Source: Mesorhizobium escarrei (GTDB lineage Bacteria; Pseudomonadota; Alphaproteobacteria; Rhizobiales; Rhizobiaceae). Taken from it: DNA of 64,000 nt. Location of the stretch: the NCBI RefSeq assembly GCF_935825525.1, contig NZ_CAKXZT010000119.1, positions 51,354 through 115,353 on the forward strand, read 5' to 3'. Within the stretch, counting starts at the first letter, position 1. Each line of letters opens with the position of its first letter. The notes under the pieces were generated by a model. It did not search any database. It was not told the DNA's origin and was given only the letters and a program-made list of their open reading frames with translations. Below are positions 36,960-45,233 of this stretch, one piece after another. A program made the position numbers and the translations under genes.

Positions 36960-37037
36960 TGTCCCATGATGGATGGGACATACAAATAAACAAAATCAAG
37001 TAGTCATGGGAGTTCGTGTGCAAAAACTGCACACGAA
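36960..37037. promoter_or_regulatory. two hairpins upstream of the flavin reductase gene
   Basis: TGTCCCAT-GATGG-ATGGGACA (36960-36980) is a perfect 8-base stem. TTCGTGTGCA-AAAAC-TGCACACGAA (37013-37037) is a perfect 10-base stem. Neither is followed by a T-run on the plus strand. They may be regulator sites or a 5' untranslated structure for the gene at 37197. Confidence 0.55.
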
Positions 37038-37196
37038 AGTTCTGCTTCTCTTCCATTTTCGTTCCTGCGACGAGGCGGCCGAGAGCTCTCTTTGGGGGCG
37101 CCTTTTGGCCGGCGGCGGTATGGATCAAATCGCCCAAAAAGACGTTGACGGATTGTAGATAATCTGCAATTTTGAGCCGATAACGAGGAAAGAAAA

Positions 37197-37706
37197 GTGC
37201 TCTCGCAGGATCTGAGAACCGAGCATTTCCGTCAGTCGATGCGGCGCGTGGCATCCACGGTCAGCGTGATCACATGCAGGCATGAAGGCTGCCGATATGG
37301 CATCACCGTCACATCGGTCACGCCGCTCAGCTTCGCTCCGATGTCGATCCTCGCCTGCGTCAACCGCAATTCGTCGATCAGCGTGCCGCTCAAGGAAGAG
37401 GGGCATTACTGCATCAATGTGCTTCGAGCCTCGCAGGCCGACATATCCAATTCCTTCAGCGGCGGACGGCCAGCCGAGAGACGTTTCGATATCGGCGAGT
37501 GGACCGAAAGGGACGGCATACCGTACCTGGCAAGCGCCCAGGCGAACCTGTTCTGCGAAATGGATCAGGCGATCTCCTATGCCACGCACGACATCATCAT
37601 CGGGCGGGTCTCAGGGGTGGCATTCGCCTCCGATGTCGACCCCCTGATCTACCAGAACGGCGCCTATGCGCTGACCTCACCCATGGTCCTGCAGAAGGCT
37701 GGATAG
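37197..37706 (+). CDS. flavin reductase, short-chain (HpaC/RutF type)
   Basis: A 169-residue flavin reductase. It has the family's N-terminal LRTEHFRQSMRRVASTVSVI, the flavin-binding stretch GITVTSVTPLSFAPMSILAC and FCEMDQAISYATHDIIIGRV. Such proteins make free reduced FMN for a partner monooxygenase. Start is GTG at 37197, preceded by GAGGAAAGAAAA. The gene lies 51 bases before a luciferase-like monooxygenase, giving the usual two-component pair. Because the reductase is of the RutF/HpaC type and a RidA-like remnant lies in the same operon, degradation of a nitrogenous or aromatic compound is suggested. Confidence 0.88.
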   Translation: MLSQDLRTEHFRQSMRRVASTVSVITCRHEGCRYGITVTSVTPLSFAPMSILACVNRNSSISVPLKEEGHYCINVLRASQADISNSFSGGRPAERRFDIGEWTERDGIPYLASAQANLFCEMDQAISYATHDIIIGRVSGVAFASDVDPLIYQNGAYALTSPMVLQKAG

Positions 37707-37757
37707 GACTGTTCGCCAACGTCGACAGCAGTCGCCGAGGATTTTAGGAGCAAATGA

Positions 37758-38849
37758 ATGCAGCTTGGTCTTTTCAACCTGATGACACTTCGCGATCATC
37801 CCGACGGCGCACCAGGCGTGATGCGCGACACGCGCAAGATGGTGGAGACCGCCGATGAGCTCGGCTTCGATGTCGCGTGGTTCGCCGAACACCATTTCGC
37901 GAACTATTCGAGTTCGCCGTCGCCGCTGATGATGTGTTCCTATGCGGCCGGATGGACCACGAGGATCAAGCTTGGCCCGGGCGTCATCGTGTTGCCGCTC
38001 TATAACCCGCTCCGTGTCGCCCAGGAGATCGCTGTCGCTGACACGCAGACCGAGGGCCGCCTCATCATCGGTATGGGTACGGGCTATCAGCGCTATGAGT
38101 TTGACCGCTACAATGTCGTGCTGGACGACAGGATCGACGTTTTCCTCGAGTATTGGGACGTCATCGAAAGGGCGCTCGTTGATGGCGAGGTCGAGTACAA
38201 GGGAAAGTATATTTCCCTCCCCAAGACCAGCTTCGCGATCAGCACCCAGCAGAAGCCTCTTCCGCCGATCTTTGTGACGTCGTCGCACCCCAAGCTCCTC
38301 GATCGCTTCAAGAAATGGAAGGCGGTCCCGTTCCTTGCAGCCAGCACGCTCGGATCGCCAGTGCTCTACAAAATGGTCGACGGGCTCAACGATGCCTGGA
38401 CGTCCATCGGCGAGCAGCCTTCGACCAAGCCCTTGGCGATCATGCAGTACCTGGCCATAACCGACAGCCGCAGCGAGGCATTGGCCGTGGCGGAGCGTGC
38501 CCGGTACGTGGGGCGCATGGCGAATTATCTGCGCCAAGCCTCACCGCCGCTGGACGACAACGGCTACATCAGTAACCAGGCGTTCGAAGGCGAGTACACG
38601 CTCGACCAATATGCGGACAACATGGTGGTGGGCGATCCACACACCGTTGCCGAGAAAATGGTCGCGGATATCAAACGTCTCAATCCAGGCAACTACACCT
38701 GCAACTTCTCCTTCGGCTGCATGCCAATCGAGTTGGCGCATCGCTCGATCGTTCGATTCAAGAATGAAGTCGTGCCGCTGATCGAGAAGGAAGTGGGACC
38801 TATCGAAGCTCTTGGCGTCACACCTGGGCTGGCGAGAAAGGCGAGTTGA
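37758..38849 (+). CDS. LLM-class (bacterial luciferase-like) flavin-dependent oxidoreductase
   Basis: A 363-residue TIM-barrel monooxygenase of the luciferase-like family. It begins QLGLFNLMTLRDHPDGAPG and shows ADELGFDVAWFAEHHFANYS, RIKLGPGVIVLPLYNPLRVA and GRLIIGMGTGYQRYEFDRYN, which are the flavin/substrate-side strands of the group. It uses reduced flavin and oxygen to oxygenate a substrate. The reductase partner is encoded 51 bases upstream and a polar amino-acid-type ABC importer follows directly, so the substrate is likely a small amino-acid-like or nitrogenous molecule taken up by that system. The exact reaction cannot be read. Confidence 0.88.
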   Translation: MQLGLFNLMTLRDHPDGAPGVMRDTRKMVETADELGFDVAWFAEHHFANYSSSPSPLMMCSYAAGWTTRIKLGPGVIVLPLYNPLRVAQEIAVADTQTEGRLIIGMGTGYQRYEFDRYNVVLDDRIDVFLEYWDVIERALVDGEVEYKGKYISLPKTSFAISTQQKPLPPIFVTSSHPKLLDRFKKWKAVPFLAASTLGSPVLYKMVDGLNDAWTSIGEQPSTKPLAIMQYLAITDSRSEALAVAERARYVGRMANYLRQASPPLDDNGYISNQAFEGEYTLDQYADNMVVGDPHTVAEKMVADIKRLNPGNYTCNFSFGCMPIELAHRSIVRFKNEVVPLIEKEVGPIEALGVTPGLARKAS

Positions 38850-38907
38850 GCGGCCTCACAAATGCTCAGCCAACAACTTGGTCTGTAACAAAGAAAAGGG
38901 GAATGAA

Positions 38908-39732
38908 ATGAGAACGATTGTTAAGGCCCTGCTGGCGACAGCGGTAGCCACCTTGGCGCTCGCCGGCCAGGCGCATGCCGACTCGGCCCTGGACACGATC
39001 GTGCAGTCGAAGAAGCTGCGCTGCGGGATCATGCTGGACAGCCCGCCCGCCGGATTTCGCGACCAGAACAACGAGCCCGACGGCTATGACGTCACCTACT
39101 GCAAGGACATGGCGAAGGCGCTCGGCGCAGAGCCGGTGGTCGTCGAGACGCCATCGCCGGATCGTATCCCATCCTTGGTTTCGAACCGCATCGACGTGCT
39201 GATCGCATCCACCACGCCGACCCCGGCGCGTGCGTTGACGGTAGCCTTCACCCAGCCTTATACCAACAACGTCATGGCCGTGGTGACGCGCAAGGACACC
39301 GGCATCGCCAAATACTCCGACCTGGCATCCAAGAAGCTTGGTGGTGTCGTTGGCACCACGCCTGAACAGCTCTTCAAGGACGAGCTTGGCAAGGGCTGGA
39401 AGGGTTCGGGAGCGACCTACACCGGTTTTGCGAGCGATTCAGAAACCTTCCTCGCTCTGCAGCAGGGCAAGATCGACGCCATCGTGATCAATGTAGCTGT
39501 CTTCAACGCGCTATCGCAAAGTGGTCAGTTTCCGGAATTCGTGATGGCCGGGCTGGCCCCTCTCGCCGATTTTGGTTCGATTGCGGTACGGCGTGACGAC
39601 CAACAATTCCTGAACTGGGCGCGGGTTTTCGTGTTCACTCAGGTGTCAAACGGCCGCTGGGCCGAGGTCTATCACAAGTACTACGGGGATGGTCCGTTGC
39701 CGCCGCTGACAGCTGAAGGCATTAACTTCTAA
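38908..39732 (+). CDS. amino-acid-type ABC transporter substrate-binding protein (family 3)
   Basis: A 274-residue family 3 binding protein with a signal peptide (MRTIVKALLATAVATLALAG, cleaved near QAHA). The mature part has LRCGIMLDSPPAGFRDQNNE, the family's GYDVTYCKDMAKALG and the PSLVSNRIDVLIASTTPTPA region. ATG at 38908 follows AAAGGGGAATGAA. Family 3 proteins bind polar amino acids, opines or related zwitterions. A stem-loop follows the gene, then two permease genes and an ATPase gene, completing an importer next to the flavin monooxygenase. Confidence 0.9.
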   Translation: MRTIVKALLATAVATLALAGQAHADSALDTIVQSKKLRCGIMLDSPPAGFRDQNNEPDGYDVTYCKDMAKALGAEPVVVETPSPDRIPSLVSNRIDVLIASTTPTPARALTVAFTQPYTNNVMAVVTRKDTGIAKYSDLASKKLGGVVGTTPEQLFKDELGKGWKGSGATYTGFASDSETFLALQQGKIDAIVINVAVFNALSQSGQFPEFVMAGLAPLADFGSIAVRRDDQQFLNWARVFVFTQVSNGRWAEVYHKYYGDGPLPPLTAEGINF

Positions 39733-39744
39733 CCATAAGGCTTG

Positions 39745-39768
39745 TGCCGGCAGGAAAGCCTGCCGGCA
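39745..39768 (+). terminator. intercistronic stem-loop after the binding protein gene
   Basis: TGCCGGCAGG-AAAG-CCTGCCGGCA is a perfect 10-base stem with a 4-base loop. There is no T-run, so it probably stabilises the 3' end of the binding-protein message rather than ending transcription. It lies 10 bases before the first permease gene. Confidence 0.75.
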
Positions 39769-39778
39769 TGAGCACGGG

Positions 39779-40450
39779 ATGATTGGCATGAACGGCTATC
39801 AGTTCTACTGGTCCATTGTCTGGGATTCACTGCCTCTGTTGCTGGCCGGAGCCTGGGTGACGATCCAGATCACCATTCTCGCCTTCATTGTCGGCACGCT
39901 CATTGCGATGCCCATGGCTGTCGCGCGCCAGCAGGGCGAGGGATGGGCCTACCGCTTTTCGACCTGGTGGGTGGAGCTGTCGCGCAACACGCCTGCCGTC
40001 TTTCAGCTCTATCTCTTTTATTTCGGGCTCGGGGCCTTTCATATCAACATCCCCAGCTACGCCGCCGTCCTCATCGCCGTTTCCTTCAACAACGCCGGAT
40101 ACATGACGGAAATTTTCAGAGGTGGCCTCAACGCCATCCCGCGACAGCAGCTGTCGGCTTCGCGCTCACTCGGAATGACCAGCCCGCAGAGCTTTATCCA
40201 TGTGATCTTTCCGCAGATGTTCAAGGTGATCTTCCTTGCCTATGTCACACAAGGCATCTGGGGAATGCTGAACACCTCGCTTGGCATGCTGGTCGGACTG
40301 CAGGAGCTCTCGGGCGCCACGCAGTACGCGCAGTCGGCATCCTTCCGGACATTCGAGTTCTTTCTGGTCACGGCGCTGATCTATTACCTCATCGCCAAAG
40401 GGCTGCAGTTCTCGTCCCAAATAGCCTTTCGGCTCATATACAGGAGCTAG
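39779..40450 (+). CDS. amino acid ABC transporter permease (HisM/HisQ type), subunit 1
   Basis: A 223-residue permease with about five helices. WVELSRNTPAVFQLYLFYFG (about 62-81) is the family's R-G-T-P-type segment, and the EAA-like loop is GLNAIPRQQLSASRSLGMTS near residues 115-134. ATG at 39779 or 39788 are both possible. It forms the importer channel with the permease encoded 2 bases downstream. Operon: binding protein, two permeases, ATPase, then an SDR. Confidence 0.9.
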   Translation: MIGMNGYQFYWSIVWDSLPLLLAGAWVTIQITILAFIVGTLIAMPMAVARQQGEGWAYRFSTWWVELSRNTPAVFQLYLFYFGLGAFHINIPSYAAVLIAVSFNNAGYMTEIFRGGLNAIPRQQLSASRSLGMTSPQSFIHVIFPQMFKVIFLAYVTQGIWGMLNTSLGMLVGLQELSGATQYAQSASFRTFEFFLVTALIYYLIAKGLQFSSQIAFRLIYRS

Positions 40451-40452
40451 GC

Positions 40453-41109
40453 GTGCAGTTTCAGTTCGCAAACCAAGGCCTCGCGTGGTCGGATGCCTAT
40501 TTCCTGGCTCAGGGGCTGCTCAACACCGTCAGGCTGGCCGCCGCGGCAACCCTCGTCGGCACCCTTGCCGGGATCGTCCTTGGCTGGTTGCGCACCGTGT
40601 CCGTGACCGTGAGGATCGCCACGGCCCCCATCATCGACATCCTGCGCAGCGTGCCGATGATCATCCAGCTGATACTCGCCAACAGCCTTCTGTCGATCCT
40701 GGGGTTCGGCGCTTCACCCTTTTGGTTCGGTACCGTCGCGCTTGGTGCCTGGATGTCGGCAGTAACGGCCGAGGTGGTCCGGGCGGGTCTCCTCTCGGTC
40801 CCGGTTCAATACCGCAAGAGCGCGCGCTCGCTCGGCATGAACGGCTACCAGGAGCTTTTGTACATATCCATACCCCTGGCATTCAGGACGGCACTGGCCC
40901 CGTGGATCGGGCTCGTTCTCAGCCTGATCAAGGACAGCGCTCTTGCGGGCGTGGTCGGCTACATCGAATATATGCGTTCCACCCAAATACTCATCACCAG
41001 GACACATGAGACCTGGTTGCTGCTGATGGGGGCGGGGCTTTTCTATTTCCTTATCTGCTATCCTGTTTCCCGGTACAGCCGGCACCTCGAAAGAAAGGTC
41101 CGCGTATGA
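40453..41109 (+). CDS. amino acid ABC transporter permease (HisM/HisQ type), subunit 2
   Basis: A 218-residue permease with about five helices. IDILRSVPMIIQLILANSLL is the family segment and GLLSVPVQYRKSARSLGMNG the cytoplasmic EAA-like loop. The start is GTG at 40453, with AGGAG 7 bases upstream; although the frame is open much further upstream, that part overlaps subunit 1 out of frame. Its end overlaps the ATPase gene start (41106) by 4 bases. Confidence 0.9.
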   Translation: MQFQFANQGLAWSDAYFLAQGLLNTVRLAAAATLVGTLAGIVLGWLRTVSVTVRIATAPIIDILRSVPMIIQLILANSLLSILGFGASPFWFGTVALGAWMSAVTAEVVRAGLLSVPVQYRKSARSLGMNGYQELLYISIPLAFRTALAPWIGLVLSLIKDSALAGVVGYIEYMRSTQILITRTHETWLLLMGAGLFYFLICYPVSRYSRHLERKVRV

Positions 41110-41864
41110 TCCGCATCAGCAACGTCCAGAAGGCCTTCGGATCGGCAATCGTGCTCAAGGGCATCGATCTCACGGTCGAAAAGGGAGAACTCGTCTGCCT
41201 CATCGGCGCGAGCGGGTCGGGAAAATCGACGCTCCTGCAATGCATCAACGGGCTCGAACCGATCCAGGGTGGCGAGATCCTCGTAGACGGCATCAGCGTC
41301 CACGATCCGAAGACGGACATCAACAAGCTGCGCCAAAAGCTGGGCATCGTGTTCCAGCAGTACAACGCCTTCCCGCACCTCACGGCGCTGGAAAATGTCG
41401 CGCTGGCACCCCGGGTGGTCGCAAAGCGCAGCCGCGCGGAGGCGCGCGCTCTTGCGCAGAAGAATCTCGAGCATGTGGGGCTCGGCGACAAGGGCGACAG
41501 CTTGCCATCTCAGCTCTCAGGCGGCCAGCAGCAGCGTCTCGCCATCGCCCGAGCCCTTGCGATGCAGCCGAGCTACATGCTCTTCGACGAGGTCACCTCC
41601 GCCCTGGATCCCGAACTTGTCGGCGAAGTGCTTGAGACCATGCGCCTCCTGAAGAGCGAAGGCATGACGATGGTGGTTGTCACACACGATATCAATTTCG
41701 CTCGGGAATCGGCGGACCGCGTGGCCTTTCTCTGCCAGGGCGAAGTCTGCGAAATCGGCACCGCCGAAGAGGTGATCGACCATCCCCGCAAAGAACAGAC
41801 ACAGAAGTTCCTGCGACGCGAGCAGCGCAAGCCCCTTGAAATCGTAAGAAGCTCGGTCGCCTAG
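41106..41864 (+). CDS. amino acid ABC transporter ATP-binding protein (GlnQ/HisP type)
   Basis: A 252-residue ATPase with Walker A GASGSGKST (about 37-45), Q-loop IVFQQYNAFPHLT, signature LSGGQQQR, Walker B MLFDEVTSALDPELV and switch histidine VVTHDINFARE. The length and lack of an additional C-terminal domain fit the polar-amino-acid class. It drives import through the two permeases encoded immediately upstream. The first four bases overlap subunit 2. An SDR gene follows after 36 bases. Confidence 0.93.
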   Translation: MIRISNVQKAFGSAIVLKGIDLTVEKGELVCLIGASGSGKSTLLQCINGLEPIQGGEILVDGISVHDPKTDINKLRQKLGIVFQQYNAFPHLTALENVALAPRVVAKRSRAEARALAQKNLEHVGLGDKGDSLPSQLSGGQQQRLAIARALAMQPSYMLFDEVTSALDPELVGEVLETMRLLKSEGMTMVVVTHDINFARESADRVAFLCQGEVCEIGTAEEVIDHPRKEQTQKFLRREQRKPLEIVRSSVA

Positions 41865-41900
41865 CGAATTCCATCCAAACGCACCATCGAGGGTTAACTC

Positions 41901-42662
41901 ATGATCTCGTTCGATCTCACGGGAAAGGCGGCGCTCGTCACCGGCGGCGCGTCGGGCATCGGCCTCGAAACCGCGCGCATGATGGCCAAGGCCGGCGCCA
42001 AGGTCGCAATTAATTATCTGCCGGCGGACCAGCGGGGCGAGGCTGCTCTGGCTGAGCTCCAAAAGCAGGGGCTCGACGTCATCGGTGCTCCAGGCGATGT
42101 CGGCGATGCCGGACAGGCCAGGGCAATGGTGCTCGAGGCGGTGGCGAAGCTCGGCCGTCTCGACCTGCTCGTCAACAACGCGGGAATACCGGGCGTGAAG
42201 ATCCCGGTGCCGATCAACGACCTGGACAGCATAACGGAGGAGCTTTGGGCAAATCTGCTGAACGTCAACCTGATGAGCGTTTTCAGGTGCTCGAAGGCCG
42301 CCGCGCCTGCTCTCAAGGTAGCCAAAGGTTCGATCGTGAACACCGCTTCCATCGCCGGCTTCGGGGCCGTAGCCAGCACCATCGCCTATAGCGGCTCCAA
42401 GGCTGCCGTCATCAACCTGACGAAGAACCTCGCGCGTGCGCTCGCTCCCGATGTGCGCGTCAACGCGGTGGCGCCCGGCGTCGTTGAAAGTTCGTGGGCG
42501 ATCGAATGGTCGGAGGAGCGTCGTCAGAGCACCCTCGCCAGCACACCTCTGAAGAAAGTCTGCACCACGGCGGATGTCGCGGAGCTTATCGTCTTCCTCG
42601 GTTTCGCCGGCGCGCTGATCACCGGTCAGACGGTGGCGATCGACGGCGGCATCTCTATCTGA
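41901..42662 (+). CDS. short-chain dehydrogenase/reductase
   Basis: A 253-residue classical SDR. The coenzyme motif is TGGASGIG (about 13-20), followed by NNAGIPG, the catalytic serine region SIVNTASIAGFGA and the YSGSK pair (Tyr near 160, Lys near 164). The end VAIDGGISI is usual. An acidic residue is not evident after the second strand (KVAINYLPADQ), which favours NADP. It follows the ABC importer in the same operon and would oxidise or reduce a hydroxyl or keto group on the imported or oxygenated compound. Substrate unknown. Confidence 0.9.
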   Translation: MISFDLTGKAALVTGGASGIGLETARMMAKAGAKVAINYLPADQRGEAALAELQKQGLDVIGAPGDVGDAGQARAMVLEAVAKLGRLDLLVNNAGIPGVKIPVPINDLDSITEELWANLLNVNLMSVFRCSKAAAPALKVAKGSIVNTASIAGFGAVASTIAYSGSKAAVINLTKNLARALAPDVRVNAVAPGVVESSWAIEWSEERRQSTLASTPLKKVCTTADVAELIVFLGFAGALITGQTVAIDGGISI

Positions 42663-42680
42663 TCAGCAATGGAGAACCGC

Positions 42681-42986
42681 ATGGAACTCCTGAAGCTCAA
42701 GTCCGGCAGCATCCTTGAAGAGAAGGAAGCCTATTCGCGGATCGTCGCCCTCGACAACTGGATCTTCATGTCCCTGACCGCAGGACGCGACTACAAGACC
42801 CGTGTGATGCCTGAGACGGCCATCGAGCAGGCAAGGCAGGCGATGAAGAACGTCGAAGGCGCGCTTGAGGCGGTCGGCAGCAGCCTTGCGGATGTGGTGC
42901 GGCGACCGAAGCGCACTTCCTGGACAACATCTCGGCTGTGGAGCTGGAGCTTACCGCGGATGAGAAGAAGCGTCTCGACGACGTGA
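42681..42986 (+). pseudogene. RidA-like 5' fragment running into foreign sequence
   Basis: Residues 1 to about 72 of this frame read as the first half of a RidA/YjgF/RutC-like protein (LLKLKSGSILEEKEAYSRIV, then DNWIFMSLTAGRDYKT and QARQAMKNVEGALEAVGSSL). After LADVVR the sequence abruptly becomes RPKRTSWTTS, which is merely the wrong frame of an aldo/keto-reductase 3' end. Complete RidA proteins have about 130 residues with a conserved arginine in the second half, which is missing. ATG at 42681 has GGAG 7 bases upstream; another ATG at 42669 has none. The gene is broken by a deletion at about 42896. Confidence 0.75.
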
Positions 42987-43099
42987 GCGCCATTCCTTCC
43001 ATCTATCCATACTGGCATCAGTTCAACTTTGTACGGGATCGATTCAGCGAGGCTGATTGGGCGCTGCAGCGCAACTACCTAAAGCTGGACACGCACTGA
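42896..43099 (+). pseudogene. 3' remnant of an aldo/keto reductase gene
   Basis: In the third reading frame the sequence gives ATEAHFLDNISAVELELTAD, then EKKRLDDVSAIPSIYPYWHQ and FVRDRFSEADWALQRNYLKL up to a stop at 43099. This is the C-terminal end of an aldo/keto reductase of the type ending VSAIP-YPYWHQ. No upstream part exists: the frame begins at the junction with the RidA-like fragment. About 66 codons remain of a normal gene of roughly 330. The two fragments mark a single deletion that fused two unrelated genes. Confidence 0.78.
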
Positions 43100-43258
43100 A
43101 ACGACAGGAACGGTAAGTCAGGCGGGACAGAACGTTTTCCACTTGTTCCGTAAGGATAGCTTAGTGGCGGCCTTCTCATTAGGTGATCGCATTCGTATAT
43201 AGTCTACATTCCGAATGCCCTGCAGCCGATCTCCTGCGGTCGCCTTATGAGGATCTTG

Positions 43259-44014
43259 ATGCGACACGCAAATGAAATAGGCGCCATTCTGGCTCCCATG
43301 ACGCAGATGGAAAGCACGCAGTTCGCTGCGGAGCAAATCCGGAACGCGATCATTGCCGGGCACTTCAAGCCCGGCGACCGGCTGGTCGAGCAACAGCTTA
43401 CCGACATGTTGAAGGTATCCCGGCATCCGGTCCGGGAAGCGTTGCGCCTGCTTGCCCGCGAGGGGTTCGTCGAGCTCAAGCGGAACAAGGGAGCATCTGT
43501 CAGGGCGGTGGACGCAGACAGCGTCATTGAAGTCTACAATATCCGGATGGCGTTGGGGAAAATTGCCCTGGATCATCTCCTCGCCGAGGAGGGTCGCCTG
43601 GCCTCGGCTGACATCAAGCGGCTTGAAAAATTGGCTGAGAATGCCGTCAAATTCGCTAATCTTGATAGCCAGGCCGAGACCGTTCGCAACGACCTTGAGT
43701 TCCAGCAGGCGATCATCGATGCAACGGGACTGCAGCGGACCATACGCTACTTTTCTGAGCTGACCGCAGATGTGAGGCGCTTCAACCATCAACTGGGGGT
43801 CGTTTATACTGACCGAAAGGGGGACGCCGAGAAGTATGTCGTCAAGCTATTCGAAAGCTTGCAGGACGGAGATCTCCGCGCTGCGCATGAAATCTGGCAA
43901 GCCAAGTTCTCGAAGGCTCTTGAGCGCTACCTTTCGCTGATTATCGACAGTGAATCAGACGGGGCGAGCCGCAACAGCGTCGGGGTGAAGGCCAGTCGAC
44001 CCTCAAGTCGGTAG
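43259..44014 (+). CDS. GntR-family regulator with FCD domain
   Basis: A regulator of about 251 residues. The winged helix occupies roughly residues 17-80 (FAAEQIRNAIIAGHFKPGDR, VEQQLTDMLKVSRHPVREAL and LLAREGFVELKRNKGASV). The FCD effector domain follows with DLEFQQAIIDATG and the histidine-bearing VRRFNHQLGV. ATG at 43259 has GAGG 6 bases upstream; 43247 is an alternative start without a ribosome site. It lies at the end of the monooxygenase/importer gene set and may control it, although its own upstream gap (43100-43258) shows no strong palindrome. The last 20 residues are irregular. Confidence 0.87.
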   Translation: MRHANEIGAILAPMTQMESTQFAAEQIRNAIIAGHFKPGDRLVEQQLTDMLKVSRHPVREALRLLAREGFVELKRNKGASVRAVDADSVIEVYNIRMALGKIALDHLLAEEGRLASADIKRLEKLAENAVKFANLDSQAETVRNDLEFQQAIIDATGLQRTIRYFSELTADVRRFNHQLGVVYTDRKGDAEKYVVKLFESLQDGDLRAAHEIWQAKFSKALERYLSLIIDSESDGASRNSVGVKASRPSSR

Positions 44015-44277
44015 TAAGGCACGGCCTTGTACGAGGCATCTTCGCGCATTGATCGTCGTCTGGATTTCGATAGGGAAGTCATGATGCGACTCGGGCTCAA
44101 TCACCGGCATTGGGCGGAGAGCTAGGCAGATGACGCGACTTAGGCGACGAGCCGCTCGGGAGGCTTGCGGATGTGTGCGCCTGCTCGCGATCGCGCGCGC
44201 GGCGAACCGCGAAGCTGAACTGCGCAGTACGAAGACGATGACTCTCTGCTGGTCAAAAACCTTCAAAGACGCCAATA

Positions 44278-44293
44278 TGCAATAAAAATTGCG
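44278..44293. promoter_or_regulatory. TGCAA-N6-TTGCA-type operator, copy 1 (upstream of the RpiR gene)
   Basis: TGCAATAAAAATTGCG is the dyad TGCAA-N6-TTGCR, one base short of perfect, immediately before the start of the RpiR-type regulator gene. The same spaced dyad occurs perfectly at 49007 and 54465. A site overlapping the ribosome-binding region would suit autorepression. Confidence 0.55.
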
Positions 44294-44296
44294 AGG

Positions 44297-45181
44297 ATGG
44301 GCATCGTGGAACAGAAGATCGAGACTCCCCAGGACTATGAGGATCTCATCCGCGTGATTCACGACCGGTATGACGGGATGAGCAAGTCGTACCAGAAGAT
44401 TGCGTTGTACCTCACCCAAAATCCGAATGACGTCGCAGTGCGATCGGTGAACTCGATCGGGGAAACTAGCGGCGTTCACGCGTCGAGCTTCGTCCGCTTT
44501 GCCCAAGCACTGGGGTATGAGGGGTTCAAGGACCTGCAGAGCCTCTTCCAGAAACGATTGTCCACTGCAGCTCCCGGCTTCGAAGCACGCGTCAAGGCTT
44601 TGGAGAAGGAACTGGGCGAGCGGACGGATCGCAGCGAGATGGGATTCATGCACGACCTGGTCGTCCGTGACATCGCGTCCCTGAAAGAGATGCTCACAGA
44701 TATTCAACCCGAGGATCTGGCGGAAGCCGTCAGCCTGCTCGAGAAGGCCGACGTCGTCTATCTGATCGGCCAACTTCGCTCGGAACCGGTCGTCGAACTC
44801 CTTCGCTATATACTGACTATGCTGGGCAAGCGCTGCGTGCTCCTGGATCCGGGCGGCGGACTGGCCACTCATATGGCCCGCGCGATGCGGAAGACGGACC
44901 TGCTGTTTGCGGTGTCGTTTCGCTTCTACGCGAACGAAGTCGTTAATGTCGTGGAGGAAGCCGCGGGGAGAGGCATACCCATCGTGGCGATCTCGGACAG
45001 CACGCTGTCTCCATTGGCCAAGAGCGCGCGCGTTCTCTTCGCCGTGCCGGAGCACGAATACACTTTCTCGCGCTCGCTGGCGGCGCCCATGTGTCTTGCT
45101 CAGGCCTTGACCGTGGCCTTGGCGGCCAGGCTTCAGAACAACACGGTCAATCCCCGCATTCCAACGGTTACCGAGCGGTAG
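44297..45181 (+). CDS. MurR/RpiR-family regulator with SIS domain (IolR-like by context)
   Basis: A 294-residue RpiR-family protein. The N-terminal helix-turn-helix covers about residues 15-85 (YQKIALYLTQNPNDVAVRSV, ASSFVRFAQALGYEGFKDLQ). The SIS domain at about 130-270 has DVVYLIGQLRSEPVVELLRY, FAVSFRFYANEVVNVVEEAA and IVAISDSTLSPLAKSARVLF, which bind sugar phosphates. ATG at 44297 follows GAGG directly; GTG at 44306 would have better spacing. Rhizobial inositol genes are known to be repressed by an RpiR-type IolR, and this gene lies next to iolE, iolD and iolG, so it is the likely regulator of the cluster. Confidence 0.88.
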   Translation: MGIVEQKIETPQDYEDLIRVIHDRYDGMSKSYQKIALYLTQNPNDVAVRSVNSIGETSGVHASSFVRFAQALGYEGFKDLQSLFQKRLSTAAPGFEARVKALEKELGERTDRSEMGFMHDLVVRDIASLKEMLTDIQPEDLAEAVSLLEKADVVYLIGQLRSEPVVELLRYILTMLGKRCVLLDPGGGLATHMARAMRKTDLLFAVSFRFYANEVVNVVEEAAGRGIPIVAISDSTLSPLAKSARVLFAVPEHEYTFSRSLAAPMCLAQALTVALAARLQNNTVNPRIPTVTER

Positions 45182-45233
45182 GGACTGCAAACCTGGCGTT
45201 GTTGCAGTATTGCGGTCCGCTGACGGTCGATTC

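Larger units (their letters stand above)
36538..37196. other. gene-free gap of 659 bases with repeats and hairpins
   Basis: I find no convincing gene on either strand. Open frames here are short, with no ribosome site and no recognisable product. The stretch holds a perfect 17-base tandem duplication (36617-36650) and two hairpins (36960-36980 and 37013-37037) before the flavin reductase gene. The right half is distinctly AT-rich compared with neighbouring genes, which suggests a long regulatory region or residue of a deleted gene. Confidence 0.6.
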
